Both the position numbers and the translations under genes were made by a program. Source: Symbiodinium microadriaticum (Eukaryota > Sar > Dinophyceae > Suessiales > Symbiodiniaceae). Taken from it: 64,000 bases of DNA. Positions 51,654-60,991 of this stretch are shown here, in pieces. The stretch covers positions 433,462-497,461 of the forward strand of contig LSRX01000071.1 of NCBI GenBank assembly GCA_001939145.1, given 5' to 3'. A model generated the notes under the pieces. The model saw only the letters and a list, made by a program, of their open reading frames with translations, ran no database searches and was not told the DNA's origin. Position 1 is the stretch's first letter; every line of letters starts with the position of its first letter.

Positions 51654-52267
51654 CAACATTGTCATGGGTGCTTAGGGTGATAAGCAGGGCCCAGGGGTTA
51701 AAATAGCGAGCTTGAAGAGTCGCCCCTCATCGTCCCGTCTGTCTAGTCCCTCTATACGAGTGTTACAACCTGCCCCCAAAAGCTTCTTTGAGTTATTAGA
51801 TTATTAAAGCCCCTGTATTAAGTGCGCCTGAGGAATGGTGCAAAACCCTACCTGCATCCTCAAGTCTTCACTGTTGAGCCTGAAATCTGAAGACTCCAAA
51901 GCTCAAGATCTATAAATCCCATATGCAAAGCTCGTCTTACTGAAACCAAAAGCGCAAGCACCCCTACCCTACCCTGCACCCTATACCCTTAAACCCCATA
52001 CAACAGAGCCGCGACAGCGAAGCCCAAAACCCGTGACCTAAAATCTGTGTGCAAGAGACGGGCCTTAAGAACTACCCATACGGGTAGGTTTCCTCAGGGT
52101 TCCGTAGTTTAGGGTTTAGGGTTTACGGCGTAGTTAGTCTAGTTGACGCTAATTGAAGAAATCCCGAAGGCCTTAAGGCCCCTACATAGACTTACCGGTA
52201 TTCTGCAGCGTCGATTTTTTGTTTTTTGGACATGGTTGGTTTCTTTGTTGTAGGGTCCCAACCATAA
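51654..52267. other. Low-copy spacer
   Basis: TTTAGGG lies at 52105-52130. No convincing ORF. The stretch after the satellite (51660-52080) is mostly unique. Confidence 0.45.
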
Positions 52268-52369
52268 AGCACAGGAGGATACGTGCGTGATATCTTCGCC
52301 AGAGATCCGAAGGCCAAGATGAAGATTAAGTACCGTTTCAACATCCCTGAACTTTGCAAATCCCTTTAG
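52268..52369 (+). CDS. C-terminal exon candidate
   Basis: The frame gives STGGYVRDIFARDPKAKMKI, then KYRFNIPELCKSL and TAG. The composition is convincing, with basic and aromatic residues, and the preceding AAAGCACAG could be an acceptor. No family was recognised. Confidence 0.4.
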   Translation, partial: STGGYVRDIFARDPKAKMKIKYRFNIPELCKSL

Positions 52370-52572
52370 GCATCCCCCTTGTCGAAGCCTTTAGACCCTT
52401 ACTACCGCACTGCAACCCTACCCTTAACCCCTAAACCCCGAAACAATACGGTCCACAGACCATCTTGCTCAACTAAGCGCAGGCCGCAAGCCATGCAAGC
52501 CATGCCGGTGGCTACACCACTGGGTACAAGACAGAGGTGCAAATTGTTGACCCTAGGGGTCCAAGTACTCCC
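52370..52572. other. Spacer
   Basis: A 76-codon ORF on each strand reflects open sequence without supporting features. Confidence 0.35.
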
Positions 52573-52678
52573 TACGGTTGATGATATAAATCCTGCATTA
52601 TATCCATAGGAATATACCATAATCCCATGCATAGTTTAGGGTCCTTAAGGTCATGCAGGATTTATGTCATCAACAGTA
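52573..52678. mobile_element. MITE family B, copy 6
   Basis: TACGGTTGATGATATAAATC at the left and GATTTATGTCATCAACAGTA at the right, with GGAATATACCATAATCCC inside. The TAAATCCT and ATAG-TTT stretches missing from the copy at 39736 are present here. Confidence 0.88.
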
Positions 52679-52994
52679 TTGTACTATGTTGGATCCTTTT
52701 TGGGTAGTGTAGGAATCAGCTGAAGAAATCCTTGGGTCCCCAGTAGGGTTCTGTATTAGTATATGAACCCGAATATATGGGAGGGGTTATAGGGCCAGGG
52801 TTTCTTGATCAGGCTCCTACCCTAACCCTCCAAGAACTCGTATTTTAAGGCTTTTGGGCCCAAAGACCCTATCATATAAGGCTTTTGGGCTATTTTGATG
52901 CCAAGGGCTACATCACCAGACACCATAAACATGGACTACTTGGACCTGAGGGTTGGTTTTCAGAGTTGTGAGCTAAACCCTCAAGCCTTCCATC
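52679..52994. other. Spacer
   Basis: AAGGCTTTTGGGC occurs twice (52848 and 52879). No gene. Confidence 0.4.
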
Positions 52995-53094
52995 CCTAAG
53001 GCTCATGGGCCCTCAAACTGAAAGAGGATTGAGAACCCAGGGTCCTAACTAGGAGGTACCGGGCCCTGTTTCGGAGGTTCCTTAGAGCCTTAGG
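52995..53094 (-). mobile_element. MITE-like element, family D, copy 6
   Basis: Reverse-orientation copy: CCCTAAGGCTCATGGGCCCT to GGTTCCTTAGAGCCTTAGGG. It sits about 30 bp before a coding-like region. Confidence 0.85.
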
Positions 53095-53125
53095 GAATCG
53101 CAATCTGGTGCAGTTGTGTACTTAA

Positions 53126-53797
53126 TTGGGGAACATGATCAAGACCAACGCCTCTGTGCGCAACGGCATCACTGCAGCCATGATTCAGGCTGCCAAGTCT
53201 GAGTCAGCTGGAAACCGCGACTACAAAACAGCGTTACGCTCCCTCACACAGCGCCAGATGACTGACGTACTCATCTGGTGCTGCTACGAAAAGCTGGGGT
53301 CCAAGAGGGTAGGACCGGGCATGAGCGCTCCGTTCCGGAGGTTTTGCCTTTGGCTACTTCCCAGGGGGTTTAAGGTTTAGTTAGGAGGACAGAGTGGCGG
53401 GAACTGCGCGATGAGGTGCAGTCAAACCTGGCGGCAGCATCCAGCTCCAAAGCAAAGGCCAAGGATGACTCCGGTGTCAAAAAGAAGACTTAGATAGCCA
53501 ACGGGAGAACTTTAAACTTTTTGGCCTTATACATTAGGTCTATCTTAAAAAGTTTGATTTTTTTGGGCTTGGTTGTTGAAGAAGAGAGAAGAAGAAGGAT
53601 CTGGTGGCTGAGATGCAGCAAGTGATGGCGGATGCAAGCATGGAGGAAACCGCCATCACCTGCATCACCAAGCGGATCGCGTAGTCTTCCGAGCCAGCGG
53701 TGACTGAGATGTTGGACTCCTGCAAGATGCCAGGCCTCAGAGAGAAGGTAATGAAGGAGCTTGAATGCAGTGAAGTCCAGGACATTTTCAGGTGGGT
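53126..53797 (+). CDS. Broken gene, Lys/Glu-rich protein with in-frame TAG
   Basis: Three segments look coding. 53126 to about 53301: MGNMIKTNASVRNGITAAMI, then QAAKSESAGNRDYKTALRSL, then TQRQMTDVLIWCCYEKLG. 53395-53493: WRELRDEVQSNLAAASSSKA, then KAKDDSGVKKKT and a stop. 53589-53797: KKDLVAEMQQVMADASMEET, then AITCITKRIA, a TAG at 53682, then SSEPAVTEMLDSCKMPGLRE and KVMKELECSEVQDIF. Segment three continues the Lys run that ends segment two, and element J lies between, so J probably interrupts the gene or is an intron. The in-frame TAG suggests decay or an unrecognised splice. Family unknown. Confidence 0.5.
53497..53578. mobile_element. Element family J, copy 2, inside the broken gene
   Basis: GCCAACGGGAGAACTTTAAA, then TTTTTGGCCTTATACATTAG, then TTTTTTTGGGCTTGGTTGTT. 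It matches the block at 37209-37295. It separates two Lys-rich coding segments whose frames differ. Confidence 0.6.
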
Positions 53798-53910
53798 AGT
53801 CACCGTTATAGGAGCCTCATAGAAGGTCTATATATATATATATATATATATCTTATAGAAGCCTTTTTAGAAGCCCTATATACCCTAAACTCCCCACCTG
53901 TAGCTTCCTT
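53782..53910. mobile_element. Element family I, copy 2, with TA array
   Basis: GGTGGGTAGTCACCGTTATA at the left mirrors CCCTAAACTCCCCACCTG at the right. A TA microsatellite lies at 53830-53850. GTGAAGCGGCCGGAGCC follows and opens a frame VKRPEPTRIDLADVFNYKPT, so the element may be an intron of the gene to its left. Confidence 0.65.
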
Positions 53911-53911
53911 T

Positions 53912-53980
53912 AGTGAAGCGGCCGGAGCCTACTCGCATCGACTTGGCGGATGTGTTCAACTACAAACCAACCAACCAACC
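53912..53980 (+). CDS. Short exon candidate after element I
   Basis: The frame VKRPEPTRIDLADVFNYKPT ends in CCAACCAACC repeats directly against a family C element. It could be a continuation of the gene at 53126. The exact acceptor (CCTTTAG|TG or nearby) does not fit the frame cleanly. Confidence 0.3.
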
Positions 53981-54106
53981 TTACTTGGAGGCCCATGGGA
54001 CTTAGTAAGTCGGTTATAAGTAGGGTTATAGTCGGGGTAACCCCATTTTGGGGTACTTACAACTCTACTTATAACCTACTTACTAAGTCCCCTGGGCCTC
54101 TAAGTA
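53981..54106. mobile_element. Palindromic element, family C, copy 4
   Basis: TTACTTGGAGGCCCATGGGA and TCCCCTGGGCCTCTAAGTA are inverted termini. ACTTAGTAAGTCGGTTATAA pairs with TTATAACCTACTTACTAAGT, perfect over most of its length. Confidence 0.88.
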
Positions 54107-54384
54107 CTCTCAGATTTTCAGGGAGGTCGGTCTTCTAGGTTTGTGGTCCCACAAACCGCACAGTTCAGGGCCAGTTTGCAGAGCTAGGGTTAAAGGTTGA
54201 GGGTTTAGGGAGTTTAGGACTTAGGGAGTTTCGGTTTTAGGGTTTAGGGTGAGCTGAGCCCTCCACGCGAGTTTCAGGGAACTCGTTCTTCTCGATCTAA
54301 GAAGAACCCGTGCGGTCTTGGGGGCAACAAACGCTTCAGTGCAGGTTGCCAGTGCGGCACCCCCGCCAACCAAGCACCTGAAAA
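54107..54384. other. Spacer with TTTAGGG-like tract
   Basis: TTTAGGG lies at 54195-54255. No gene. Confidence 0.45.
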
Positions 54385-54492
54385 CCCAGAGAACCCAATA
54401 ACCCTAAATTAAGGAATATACCTTACATTATAGGGGCCTTAACATTCTGATTCAAGGTATATTCCTTAATTAAGGGCTGTTGGGTTCTCTGG
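54385..54492. mobile_element. Palindromic element, family F, copy 3
   Basis: CCCAGAGAACCCAATAACCC and GGGCTGTTGGGTTCTCTGGG are inverted ends. AATTAAGGAATATACC and GGTATATTCCTTAATTAAG pair inside. Confidence 0.9.
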
Positions 54493-54545
54493 GAACCCTA
54501 TCTTCCCCAAAGTCTTCACCAACAAAACGACTACGACTTGACCAA

Positions 54546-54870
54546 CATAGGGGCCTAAATAATTACCAATACTGTTTTTGGAGGTGCCTTATAATGATTA
54601 TGGTATATTATACCCCGAAACCCTATTCTAATTATTAAGGCTCTTATATTATCTCAATAGGGGCCTAAATAATTACCAATACTACCTTAACCCCCCTAAA
54701 TCCTGAGACCCAAACCCTCAACCCACCGAACCACTAAGCCAGCAGACGATTAATGTTGGGACCTACATAAATACTAGTACCATTTTAGGGTGCTCCTTAT
54801 AAGATTATAGTTATAGTGTAATATACTCCAAAACCTTACTCCAATTATTACGGCTCCTGTATTAAGCCCC
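54546..54870. mobile_element. Two to three family H elements in a row
   Basis: ATAGGGGCCTAAATAATTAC and AATTATTAAGGCTCTTATAT bound the first copy. ATAGGGGCCTAAATAATTAC repeats at 54657 as a partial copy, and 54757-54870 is a diverged one (CTACATAAATACTAGTACC, AATTATTACGGCTCCTGTAT). Confidence 0.7.
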
Positions 54871-54925
54871 TAAACACTAAACCCTAAACCCTAAACCGTT
54901 CAGCCCTCATCGGTCTGGAATATTT

Positions 54926-55106
54926 TCAGGTGGGTAGCTACCGTTATAGGAGCCTTTTAGAAGGTCTGTATACCTTATAGAAGCTTCTTTGGAAGCCCTC
55001 TATACAGTGGTAATCATTATCATCATTATCATTATTATTGTTATTATTATTAAGGTCCCTAGACGACAGAGGCCTTCGTCGAACCTTACGGCCGCCTTTT
55101 TTGCAG
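54926..55106. other. Family I remnant and ATT microsatellite
   Basis: GGTGGGTAGCTACCGTTATA starts a family I copy that lacks a clear right end. A CAT/ATT-rich microsatellite occupies 55015-55050. TTTTTTGCAG at 55097-55106 is a strong acceptor. Confidence 0.55.
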
Positions 55107-55187
55107 GTGGATCGTTGGAATCACTTCCGGGACGAGTGGTGCCGCGTCGCCACCGACGCGGATGTGACACTTCGCAGACTTAGCCGG
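55107..55187 (+). CDS. Exon candidate after a strong acceptor
   Basis: Directly after TTTTTTGCAG the frame reads VDRWNHFRDEWCRVATDADV, then TLRRLSRG, before TTTAGGG sequence. The residue pattern is protein-like, with several Trp and Arg. The donor could be GGGGA|GTTTGG near 55187. Family not recognised. Confidence 0.45.
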
Positions 55188-55974
55188 GGAGTTTGGGGGG
55201 GTTTAGGGTTTAGGGTGAATTCTAGGGTGGGTTCAAGGGCTCCTTTAAGGGCTTCATTGGGTTTTGTCTTCAGGTTTCAGTGTATGCTGTTCGGGATACA
55301 GGGGACCCGGTCTTGGGTTCTAGATTAGCAAAGACTCCCTGGTTCTTAGTAGGGAATGGGGGAAGGGATCCCTATGATAGTTTGTTTAAGGTCCCCTACA
55401 GTAGTCCCAAAAGCCCACTCCTCCCCCTTTCCGTACTAAGAACCAGGGAGAAGACTTCAGCCCGGGCAAACCACTCTATGCGAAGTCCTTTTCGTTTGGG
55501 TCGAGCCGTCTTCGGCTGCACGCTCTACCTACAGTCTCCGATGTGGGTAGTTCTGCAAACCAGGGTTCCTTTGATGGTCCTTTTTTTTACAAGCGTTCCG
55601 TACTATTTTCGGGACCTAACACAAAACCCAACAAGTACCCTTGTACCGTTGTTTGTATTTTGCTTCGTTGGCCTGAGGAGCCTATGGGTATAGATCCAGA
55701 GCACACTGCGCGCTGTAAAATGCAGGTCCTTGGGGTCCCTTGATATAGGGCAATTCGAGAAGAAAGGGCGTTTAGGGCTTAGGGCTTAGGCTTTAGGGTT
55801 TAGGGTTTGTGGTGTGCCCAGCAATTCGCAATAAACCGTTCTCATGACATCACCTTATTTTGTCGCCGTCATCATCGTCATCACCGCCGCAAGGCTGCAC
55901 CATCAGCGACGCCGACCCTTATTCCATGAGCAGTCGCAAGTACAAGATATAGCAGCCTGAAGACCTACCAACAC
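55188..55974. other. Palindromic element, family Q, and unsupported ORFs
   Basis: At 55335-55455 CTCCCTGGTTCTTAGTAGGG mirrors TACTAAGAACCAGGGAG, a single-copy foldback of MITE size. A 137-codon ORF (55280-55693) is partly made of this palindrome. A heptamer-free stretch, 55455-55745, may contain an exon (AVFGCTLYLQSPMWVVLQTR). Confidence 0.4.
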
Positions 55975-56074
55975 TACGGTTGATGATATTAATCCTGCAT
56001 TCTAGGACTGTACCATCATTCCCATAGTTTAGGCTCCTTTATAAGGTAATGCAGGATGTATATCACCAACAGTA
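55975..56074. mobile_element. MITE family B, copy 7
   Basis: TACGGTTGATGATATTAATC and GATGTATATCACCAACAGTA. A shorter interior, but the order ATTCCCATAGTTTAGG is preserved. Confidence 0.8.
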
Positions 56075-57480
56075 TCCTTATAGCGTCTTTATTAGAAGTA
56101 CTATTTCCCCGTAAGTCCATAACCCCGAAGCTCCCTTTCGCCCCACCCGCAGAAACCGAAATCCCGCCAACACCAAGACACCCAAGACGTAAAATCCTCT
56201 AAAAACACTCAGACCGAATGTGCCGTAAATCAAAATAGGGATCCGACTATAACTTACGCTATGCTTGCAAGGACCTGATAGTTAGATACCCCTTAAGGAC
56301 CCAATAATAAGGTCCCTGGAAGCCTAGGGTTAAGGTTCGTTTCCTATAATTCAGGGATTTTGGAAAACAAATCTGGGGAAGCCCTCAAACCCCAGAATGG
56401 GATTCGGTGGATCCTCGACGGCACGTTTCCGACACGAAGCAGGGCTCCTATATGTTCATTTCAGGAGGGAAGGCTCGGGGTCGCACTGCTTTCAGGGTTT
56501 AGGGTGTAGGGTTTAGGGGTTTAGGGTTTATGGGATTAGGCTTTAGGGTTTTAGGGTTTAGGGGTTTAGGGTTTCTGGATTTATGGGTTTAGGGTTTTAG
56601 GGTTTAGGGTTTCAGGGTTTCAGGGTTCAGGGGTTTAGGGTTTTGAGTGTCTGTTGGGAGGCCTAAACCCCCAGGCCCTGAACCCCCAAGCAGCCTCAAA
56701 GGAACCGAGTTGGTGGGAGAATCGCGCACGGCCTCCGCAATCGTCCCTCTTAGCGCCTTTGTCAATGCAATAGAGCCGACTTCAGTTTTCGGTTCTTGAC
56801 GTTGGAACAATCAAGGTTTATGTGTTGATGGGTTTCAAGAGCAGTTTTGAGAAGCCAAGCCCCTAAAATCTTGATGCTAAGACCGTCTTATGGGGCTCAC
56901 TCTACATTCCTATCACGCCACCATTACTGCGGTGGCAACAGCAAGCTGTACACCCTAATCCCGTGTGGTTCCTCAATTGTAAATCCTTGCTCTTTACATC
57001 CTAGCTCCTTGACGTTTCGCAAACCCATAGCGGTTAGGATCCCCATCGTGATAAACCAACACTGTAAGTCCAAACTGACCCTGTGAAGACCCCTAAACAA
57101 AAAGCCGATAGAAGGCTTCGGTGCGCTTTGCAGCTATCGATTGCTTTTGCTATCCTCTCAGAGCGCGTTGAGTTTCGGTGCTTCATGTTCCTGCACATCA
57201 ACCAACCAAAGCAGAGCACGAAGGGGGTAAAGTGCAAGGGACCCAACAAGTCGGTGCGTCTGGGGTCTAGGGTTTAGGGTTTAGGGTTCGAACTCTAGTA
57301 CAGTACAGTGGTCTTTCGTGGGCCGTTTGCACGGTCTCACTGCTTCGATCACCACGGTATCCAGGAAAGATGTATCCAGAATCCTCTTTGAGTCCCTGAA
57401 ATTGGTTGAAGCCCTAAACCCCCAACCCCTTGAAGCCCTAACCCCGAAACCCAAAAAAAACCTCAGAACCCCCCCCCCCC
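56075..57480. other. Spacer with TTTAGGG tract and low-copy DNA
   Basis: TTTAGGG is dense at 56490-56645. 56840-57300 is largely free of heptamers and has ORFs of 64-79 codons on both strands (56847-57086, 57083-57277) that I cannot assign. Confidence 0.4.
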
Positions 57481-57481
57481 C

Positions 57482-57643
57482 AACCGCGAATGCTCAAAAC
57501 CTCCTGGGCCCAGTGGCGTGACGGCGGCAACTGCGGATAGCATATGGACAGCTCTCAAGGCGCGTTTCAGGGTGCTGGGATTACGATTCTCAAGGGCTCA
57601 AGGGCTTGGGGGTCTCAGGGCCAAAGATAAACAAAAGGGCTAA
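57482..57643 (+). CDS. Coding exon candidate
   Basis: The frame reads NRECSKPPGPSGVTAATADS, then IWTALKARFRVLGLRFSRAQ, then GLGGLRAKDKQKG and TAA. It lies after a C-run. The part up to about residue 30 looks like real protein. The rest is less certain. Family unknown. Confidence 0.35.
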   Translation, partial: NRECSKPPGPSGVTAATADSIWTALKARFRVLGLRFSRAQGLGGLRAKDKQKG

Positions 57644-57700
57644 GAGGGAACCGGTTATGGAGCCTCTACAGATGCTGCGGCTTCGGTCTAGGACTTGCAA

Positions 57701-57796
57701 CTAGTCATAGGCCCCTAAGTAGTTCTTTTTTGGGTTTACCTTATAGGATTCTAAATATAAACCCATAATAAGGAACTACTTTGGGGCCCATGACTA
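57701..57796. mobile_element. Palindromic element, family E, copy 2
   Basis: CTAGTCATAGGCCCCTAAGT and TTTGGGGCCCATGACTAG are inverted ends; AGTTCTTTTTTGGG pairs with AATAAGGAACT. Confidence 0.85.
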
Positions 57797-57867
57797 GTCT
57801 TGGTGACCGGGGTGCAAAGTTGCTAGGGGTGGGAGGCTCAGGGCCACTCGATAGCTGGTCCTCAACC

Positions 57868-57994
57868 TACCCATAGGCCCCTAAGTAGTTCCTTTTTATG
57901 GTTTATATATATATATATATGTATACATATACATATATATATATATATATATAGAATCCTACAAGGTAATCCCAAAAGGAACTACTGTGGGTAA
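57868..57994. mobile_element. Palindromic element, family E, copy 3, with TA array
   Basis: TACCCATAGGCCCCTAAGTA at the left and AGGAACTACTGTGGGTAA at the right. A TA microsatellite with TATACATATACA interruptions occupies the loop at 57905-57950, replacing the usual ACCTTATAGGATTC loop. Confidence 0.85.
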
Positions 57995-58462
57995 ACCCTA
58001 CAACCCTAAACCCAAAACCCTCAGGGATCTAGCCGGCTTAGCCCTGCCTGAGGCTCGAGTTGATCAAGGCTATCAAGCCTTCTGCCCTGTACATTAAGAA
58101 TTAGGAGCCTGAACCCAAACCTTCGGGCTCGTACCCTCTCCCGTTTTGAGGGTACCGGGCACTTCAGTTAGGATCTGCTATATGGAAACGTAGGTAACCT
58201 GAAGAAGGGGTAGGGCATGAGCCTCTAGGTACGGCGTAGCCTTAGCATCCCTATGAGCCCTATGAGCCCATTTGTCTGAACTCCAAGGCGAAGATAGAAC
58301 CTGCCTGGGGCAGTCCCCGGATCCTCAGGATGAGGCCTTTTGCAGCTCTGGTGCTCCCCTCGTCGGCCCTAAACCCTAAACCCCAAACACTAAACAATGA
58401 ACCCTAAACCTCTGAACCCTAAACCCCAAACCCTAAACCCTCCGTCGACGTGCTCGTGAGGG
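57995..58462. other. Family R palindrome and CCCTAAA tract
   Basis: GGGCTCGTACCCTCTCCCGT and GGGGTAGGGCATGAGCCTCT (58125-58245) form a palindrome similar to the one at 33165. CCCTAAA lies at 58368-58440. Confidence 0.5.
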
Positions 58463-58555
58463 GTCGGCGAGGTCGATGATGCATGGGGAGTGATTCCGCC
58501 AGCCGAAGGCAGTGGGGAGGCAGCTCCCGCTGATGTGGAAATGGTGGGCCTGTAG
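58463..58555 (+). CDS. Ala/Pro-rich exon candidate 1
   Basis: The frame reads VGEVDDAWGVIPPAEGSGEA, then APADVEMVGL and TAG. GAAATG|GTGGGCC near 58543 is a donor-like site. The motif AAPADVEM resembles APEDGADVDP in the next piece at 58653. Confidence 0.35.
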   Translation, partial: VGEVDDAWGVIPPAEGSGEAAPADVEMVGL

Positions 58556-58652
58556 GGTTTGGGGTTTAGGGTTTAGGGTTTGGGTTTGGGGTTTAAGGTT
58601 TGGGGTTTAGGGTTTAGGGTTTGGGTTTAGGGTTTGGGGTTTGGGGTTTAAA
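58556..58652 (+). repeat. TTTAGGG/TTTGGGG tract between coding pieces
   Basis: Heptamers TTTAGGG and TTTGGGG, ending TTTAAAG|GTACTG. It could be an intron made of telomere-like repeats. Confidence 0.6.
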
Positions 58653-58805
58653 GGTACTGCAGCTCCTGAAGACGGAGCTGATGTAGATCCAGCTCCGGTG
58701 CAGGGTGCTCAAGAACCTCCTGCAGCTCCGGTTCATGGCCCGGGGCAAGCTGCTCAAGAGCCTCCTCGGGTCTATAAGGAATCGAGAAACTTAAGGGGGT
58801 TCTGA
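58653..58805 (+). CDS. Pro/Ala-rich exon candidate 2 with internal repeat
   Basis: The frame reads GTAAPEDGADVDPAPVQGAQ, then EPPAAPVHGPGQAAQEPPRV, then YKESRNLRGF and TGA. The segments PVQGAQEPPAA and GPGQAAQEPPR are an internal duplication. A simple splice from 58543 does not keep the frame, so the relation to piece 1 is unresolved. This looks like a disordered protein region. Confidence 0.4.
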   Translation, partial: GTAAPEDGADVDPAPVQGAQEPPAAPVHGPGQAAQEPPRVYKESRNLRGF

Positions 58806-59132
58806 ATGATTACACGTTTGTCATTTTCTTATCGTTAAACGCTAGCCCGGATACTATACCCTTCTGGTAACCCTTGTAGAAACCACCGAATGAACCTTAT
58901 TCAGCATATTCAGGCCCCTAAAGCTGCAGGTGCGCTAGTACGGATTCTCGTCAGTCCTACACACACACAAACACCCTGAACACAAAAAAACATTTTCTAG
59001 CAGCAAAAATCCTACCCAATATTGGGGTCATAACTTTAAGAAACAGAGTTGTTCCCTCTTACACCCCATCTTTAAAGTATAAGCCACCCCCCCTAAAATA
59101 AAAAAATATTCTGATTGATTATTCAGATAAAG
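58806..59132. other. Spacer, AT-rich
   Basis: Mostly unique, AT-rich sequence with an A-run near 58985 and CACACACA at 58960. No gene seen. Confidence 0.4.
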
Positions 59133-59198
59133 AGCCTCGGAGAGGAGTGCATGAAGGAGCCGCAGCAGCCCCCAAGCCCAGTCGTTAAGGGCTTTTAG
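59133..59198 (+). CDS. Short C-terminal exon candidate
   Basis: After CAGATAAAG the frame reads SLGEECMKEPQQPPSPVVKG, then F and TAG. The Pro-rich style is similar to the piece at 58653, so it may be the same gene. Confidence 0.3.
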   Translation, partial: SLGEECMKEPQQPPSPVVKGF

Positions 59199-59572
59199 GG
59201 TTTAGCGTATAGGGGCCTTAGGGACCTATGTTTAGGGTTTGCAGCTTAGGGACCTAGATCGTAGTTTCTTGCGTTGTTTATGTGTAGGGTTTAGGGTACG
59301 GAGCTCAGGTATTACACTTCGGGTTCACGAGGAATAAATCGTTCTCGGAAATGAGTGGGTCTTTGCTTTTCTTTGAGCAGAAAGAATAAACACAATTGAT
59401 TAAGAAACCCCTTTTCTATAAAGGCACTGACATTAGGACCCCTATGACCAGCCCCTGTAAAGTAGTGTAGCTTTTACTCATTGGTCTACATGACACCCTA
59501 AACACGAAAATCCTAATCCTAAGACCCTGAAATCGACAGCCGCAAAGGCATAAACCCCGAAAGCCCTACAAC
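59199..59572. other. Spacer with TTTAGGG-like words
   Basis: TTTAGGG-like sequence lies at 59200-59300. No gene. Confidence 0.45.
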
Positions 59573-59666
59573 TACCCAGAGGCCCCTAAGTAGTTCCTTT
59601 TTTGGATTACCTTATAGGATTCTAAATATGAACCACAAAAAGGAACTACTTAGGGGCCTATGGGTA
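59573..59666. mobile_element. Palindromic element, family E, copy 4
   Basis: TACCCAGAGGCCCCTAAGTA and TACTTAGGGGCCTATGGGTA are inverted termini, and AGTTCCTTTTTTGG pairs with CAAAAAGGAACT. Confidence 0.9.
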
Positions 59667-60145
59667 AGCACCCTATACGCTAAGCCCTAAACCCCTAAAC
59701 CCTAACCCCTAAAACCCCTAAACCCTAAACCCCTAAACCCCAAAACCCCTAAACCCTAAACCCTAAACCCTGAAAAGCCCACATGACACCGCGGCGCTGC
59801 ATAGAAGCTCGCAAGGCGATGGCCATCGCACGGTCTTACCTGTTGGAAGATGGCCTCGCGATTTGGACGCAGTTTTTTAAAGGGGGGTTAGGGTCTAGGG
59901 TTCTAGGGTTTAGGGTTTAGGGCTTAGGGTTTAGGGCTTAGGGCGTAGGGTTTTAGGGTTTAGGGCTTAGGGTTTTAGGGCTTCAGGGTTTTAGGGGTTT
60001 AGGGGTTTAGGGTTTAGGGGTTATAATACGGTTATAAGTAGGGTTATAATTAGGGTAACTCCATTTAGGGTACTTACAGCTCTAGTTATAAGCTACTTAC
60101 TAAGTCCCTTGGGCCTCTCAGCAGTGGGTGTAGGGCTTGGGGTGA
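59667..60145. repeat. CCCTAAA then TTTAGGG tracts and a family C copy
   Basis: CCCTAAA lies at 59685-59775, TTTAGGG is dense at 59885-60020, and a family C copy missing its left end occupies 60028-60118 (CGGTTATAAGTAGGGTTATA and TAAGTCCCTTGGGCCTCTC). 59780-59870 is GC-rich and could be coding. Confidence 0.6.
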
Positions 60146-60248
60146 TTACCCATAGGCTCCTAAGTAGTTTCTTTTTGTGGTTTATATTTAAGAATCCTAC
60201 AGCCTATAAGGTAATCCCAAAAGGGAACTACTAAGGAGCCTAGGGGTA
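60146..60248. mobile_element. Palindromic element, family E, copy 5
   Basis: TACCCATAGGCTCCTAAGTA and ACTAAGGAGCCTAGGGGTA, with the conserved loop ATTTAAGAATCCTACAG. Confidence 0.85.
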
Positions 60249-60456
60249 GACATCAAATCAGGCATCCTAAAGAACCGGCAGGGTTGACCCTATGAGTAGG
60301 CTGGTCCTTAAACGCTTGGATCCCGAGTGAGCCACGCATATTCCTGACGAATTCCTTGTGCCCAGAACGAATATCCGAATGATATACCCTTAAATCCTAA
60401 CGCCAACATCCATTTATTCTATTTTGGCCCTGTAATAATATATAGGAGTGTCCTAA

Positions 60457-60690
60457 GCCCATGGCGAATCATCGAAGGACTTTCATGTGGACATCCTGCC
60501 AGAAGAGATGTGGGAGGACAGCTGGCATTACCCCAGGCCTGTAGCTCTCGCTCTCTCTGGCGGGGTTCTAAAGTACATCCTTAAAGCCGCGCGAGAGAGT
60601 TTCGAGGAGGAGGCCGGTAGTAACCCTCTAATAGGCCACAGGCGGGGAATGTGTGGCGCGTTTAATGGGGTTTCGGAAAACTGTTAGCAA
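60457..60690 (+). CDS. Unidentified protein fragment
   Basis: The frame is open from just after a TAA at 60454. It reads AHGESSKDFHVDILPEEMWE, then DSWHYPRPVALALSGGVLKY, then ILKAARESFEEEAGSNPLIG, to a TAG near 60688. The residue mix looks like a genuine globular protein for about 60 codons. No domain was recognised. An in-frame ATG exists only inside (about 60508), so it is probably an internal or terminal exon. Confidence 0.45.
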
Positions 60691-60893
60691 GACAAAAGCA
60701 AGAAACCCTAAGCCCGACCTGTAGCCCAAATATAAATGTAAATATATAGGCCAATATAAAAAATATATTTATATATATATATATATATTATATATATATA
60801 TATAGAAGCCACGAAGAGGAACCCTATAAAGAGGCAGGTCTGTTCGTGTACAGGTAACCCCTATACGATCCCGTAAAGGGATCCCTTAAAGGC
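60691..60893. other. TA microsatellite and family N remnant
   Basis: TA arrays lie at 60760-60805. GAGGAACCCTATAAAGAGGC near 60820 resembles the loop of family N. Confidence 0.5.
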
Positions 60894-60991
60894 TACCCAT
60901 AGGCTCCAAAGTAATTAGTTCCTTTTTGTGGCTTATATTTAGGATCCTATAAGGTCATCCCTAAAACGCGCTCATAAGGAGCCTATGGGTA
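60894..60991. mobile_element. Palindromic element, family E, copy 6
   Basis: TACCCATAGGCTCCAAAGTA and CATAAGGAGCCTATGGGTA are inverted ends. The right inner arm is altered (AAAACGCGCTCATAAGG). Confidence 0.85.

Noticed and set aside
57280-57305. Possible tRNA T-loop (GGTTCGAACTC)
   Set aside because: No matching acceptor stem, D-arm or anticodon arm around it.
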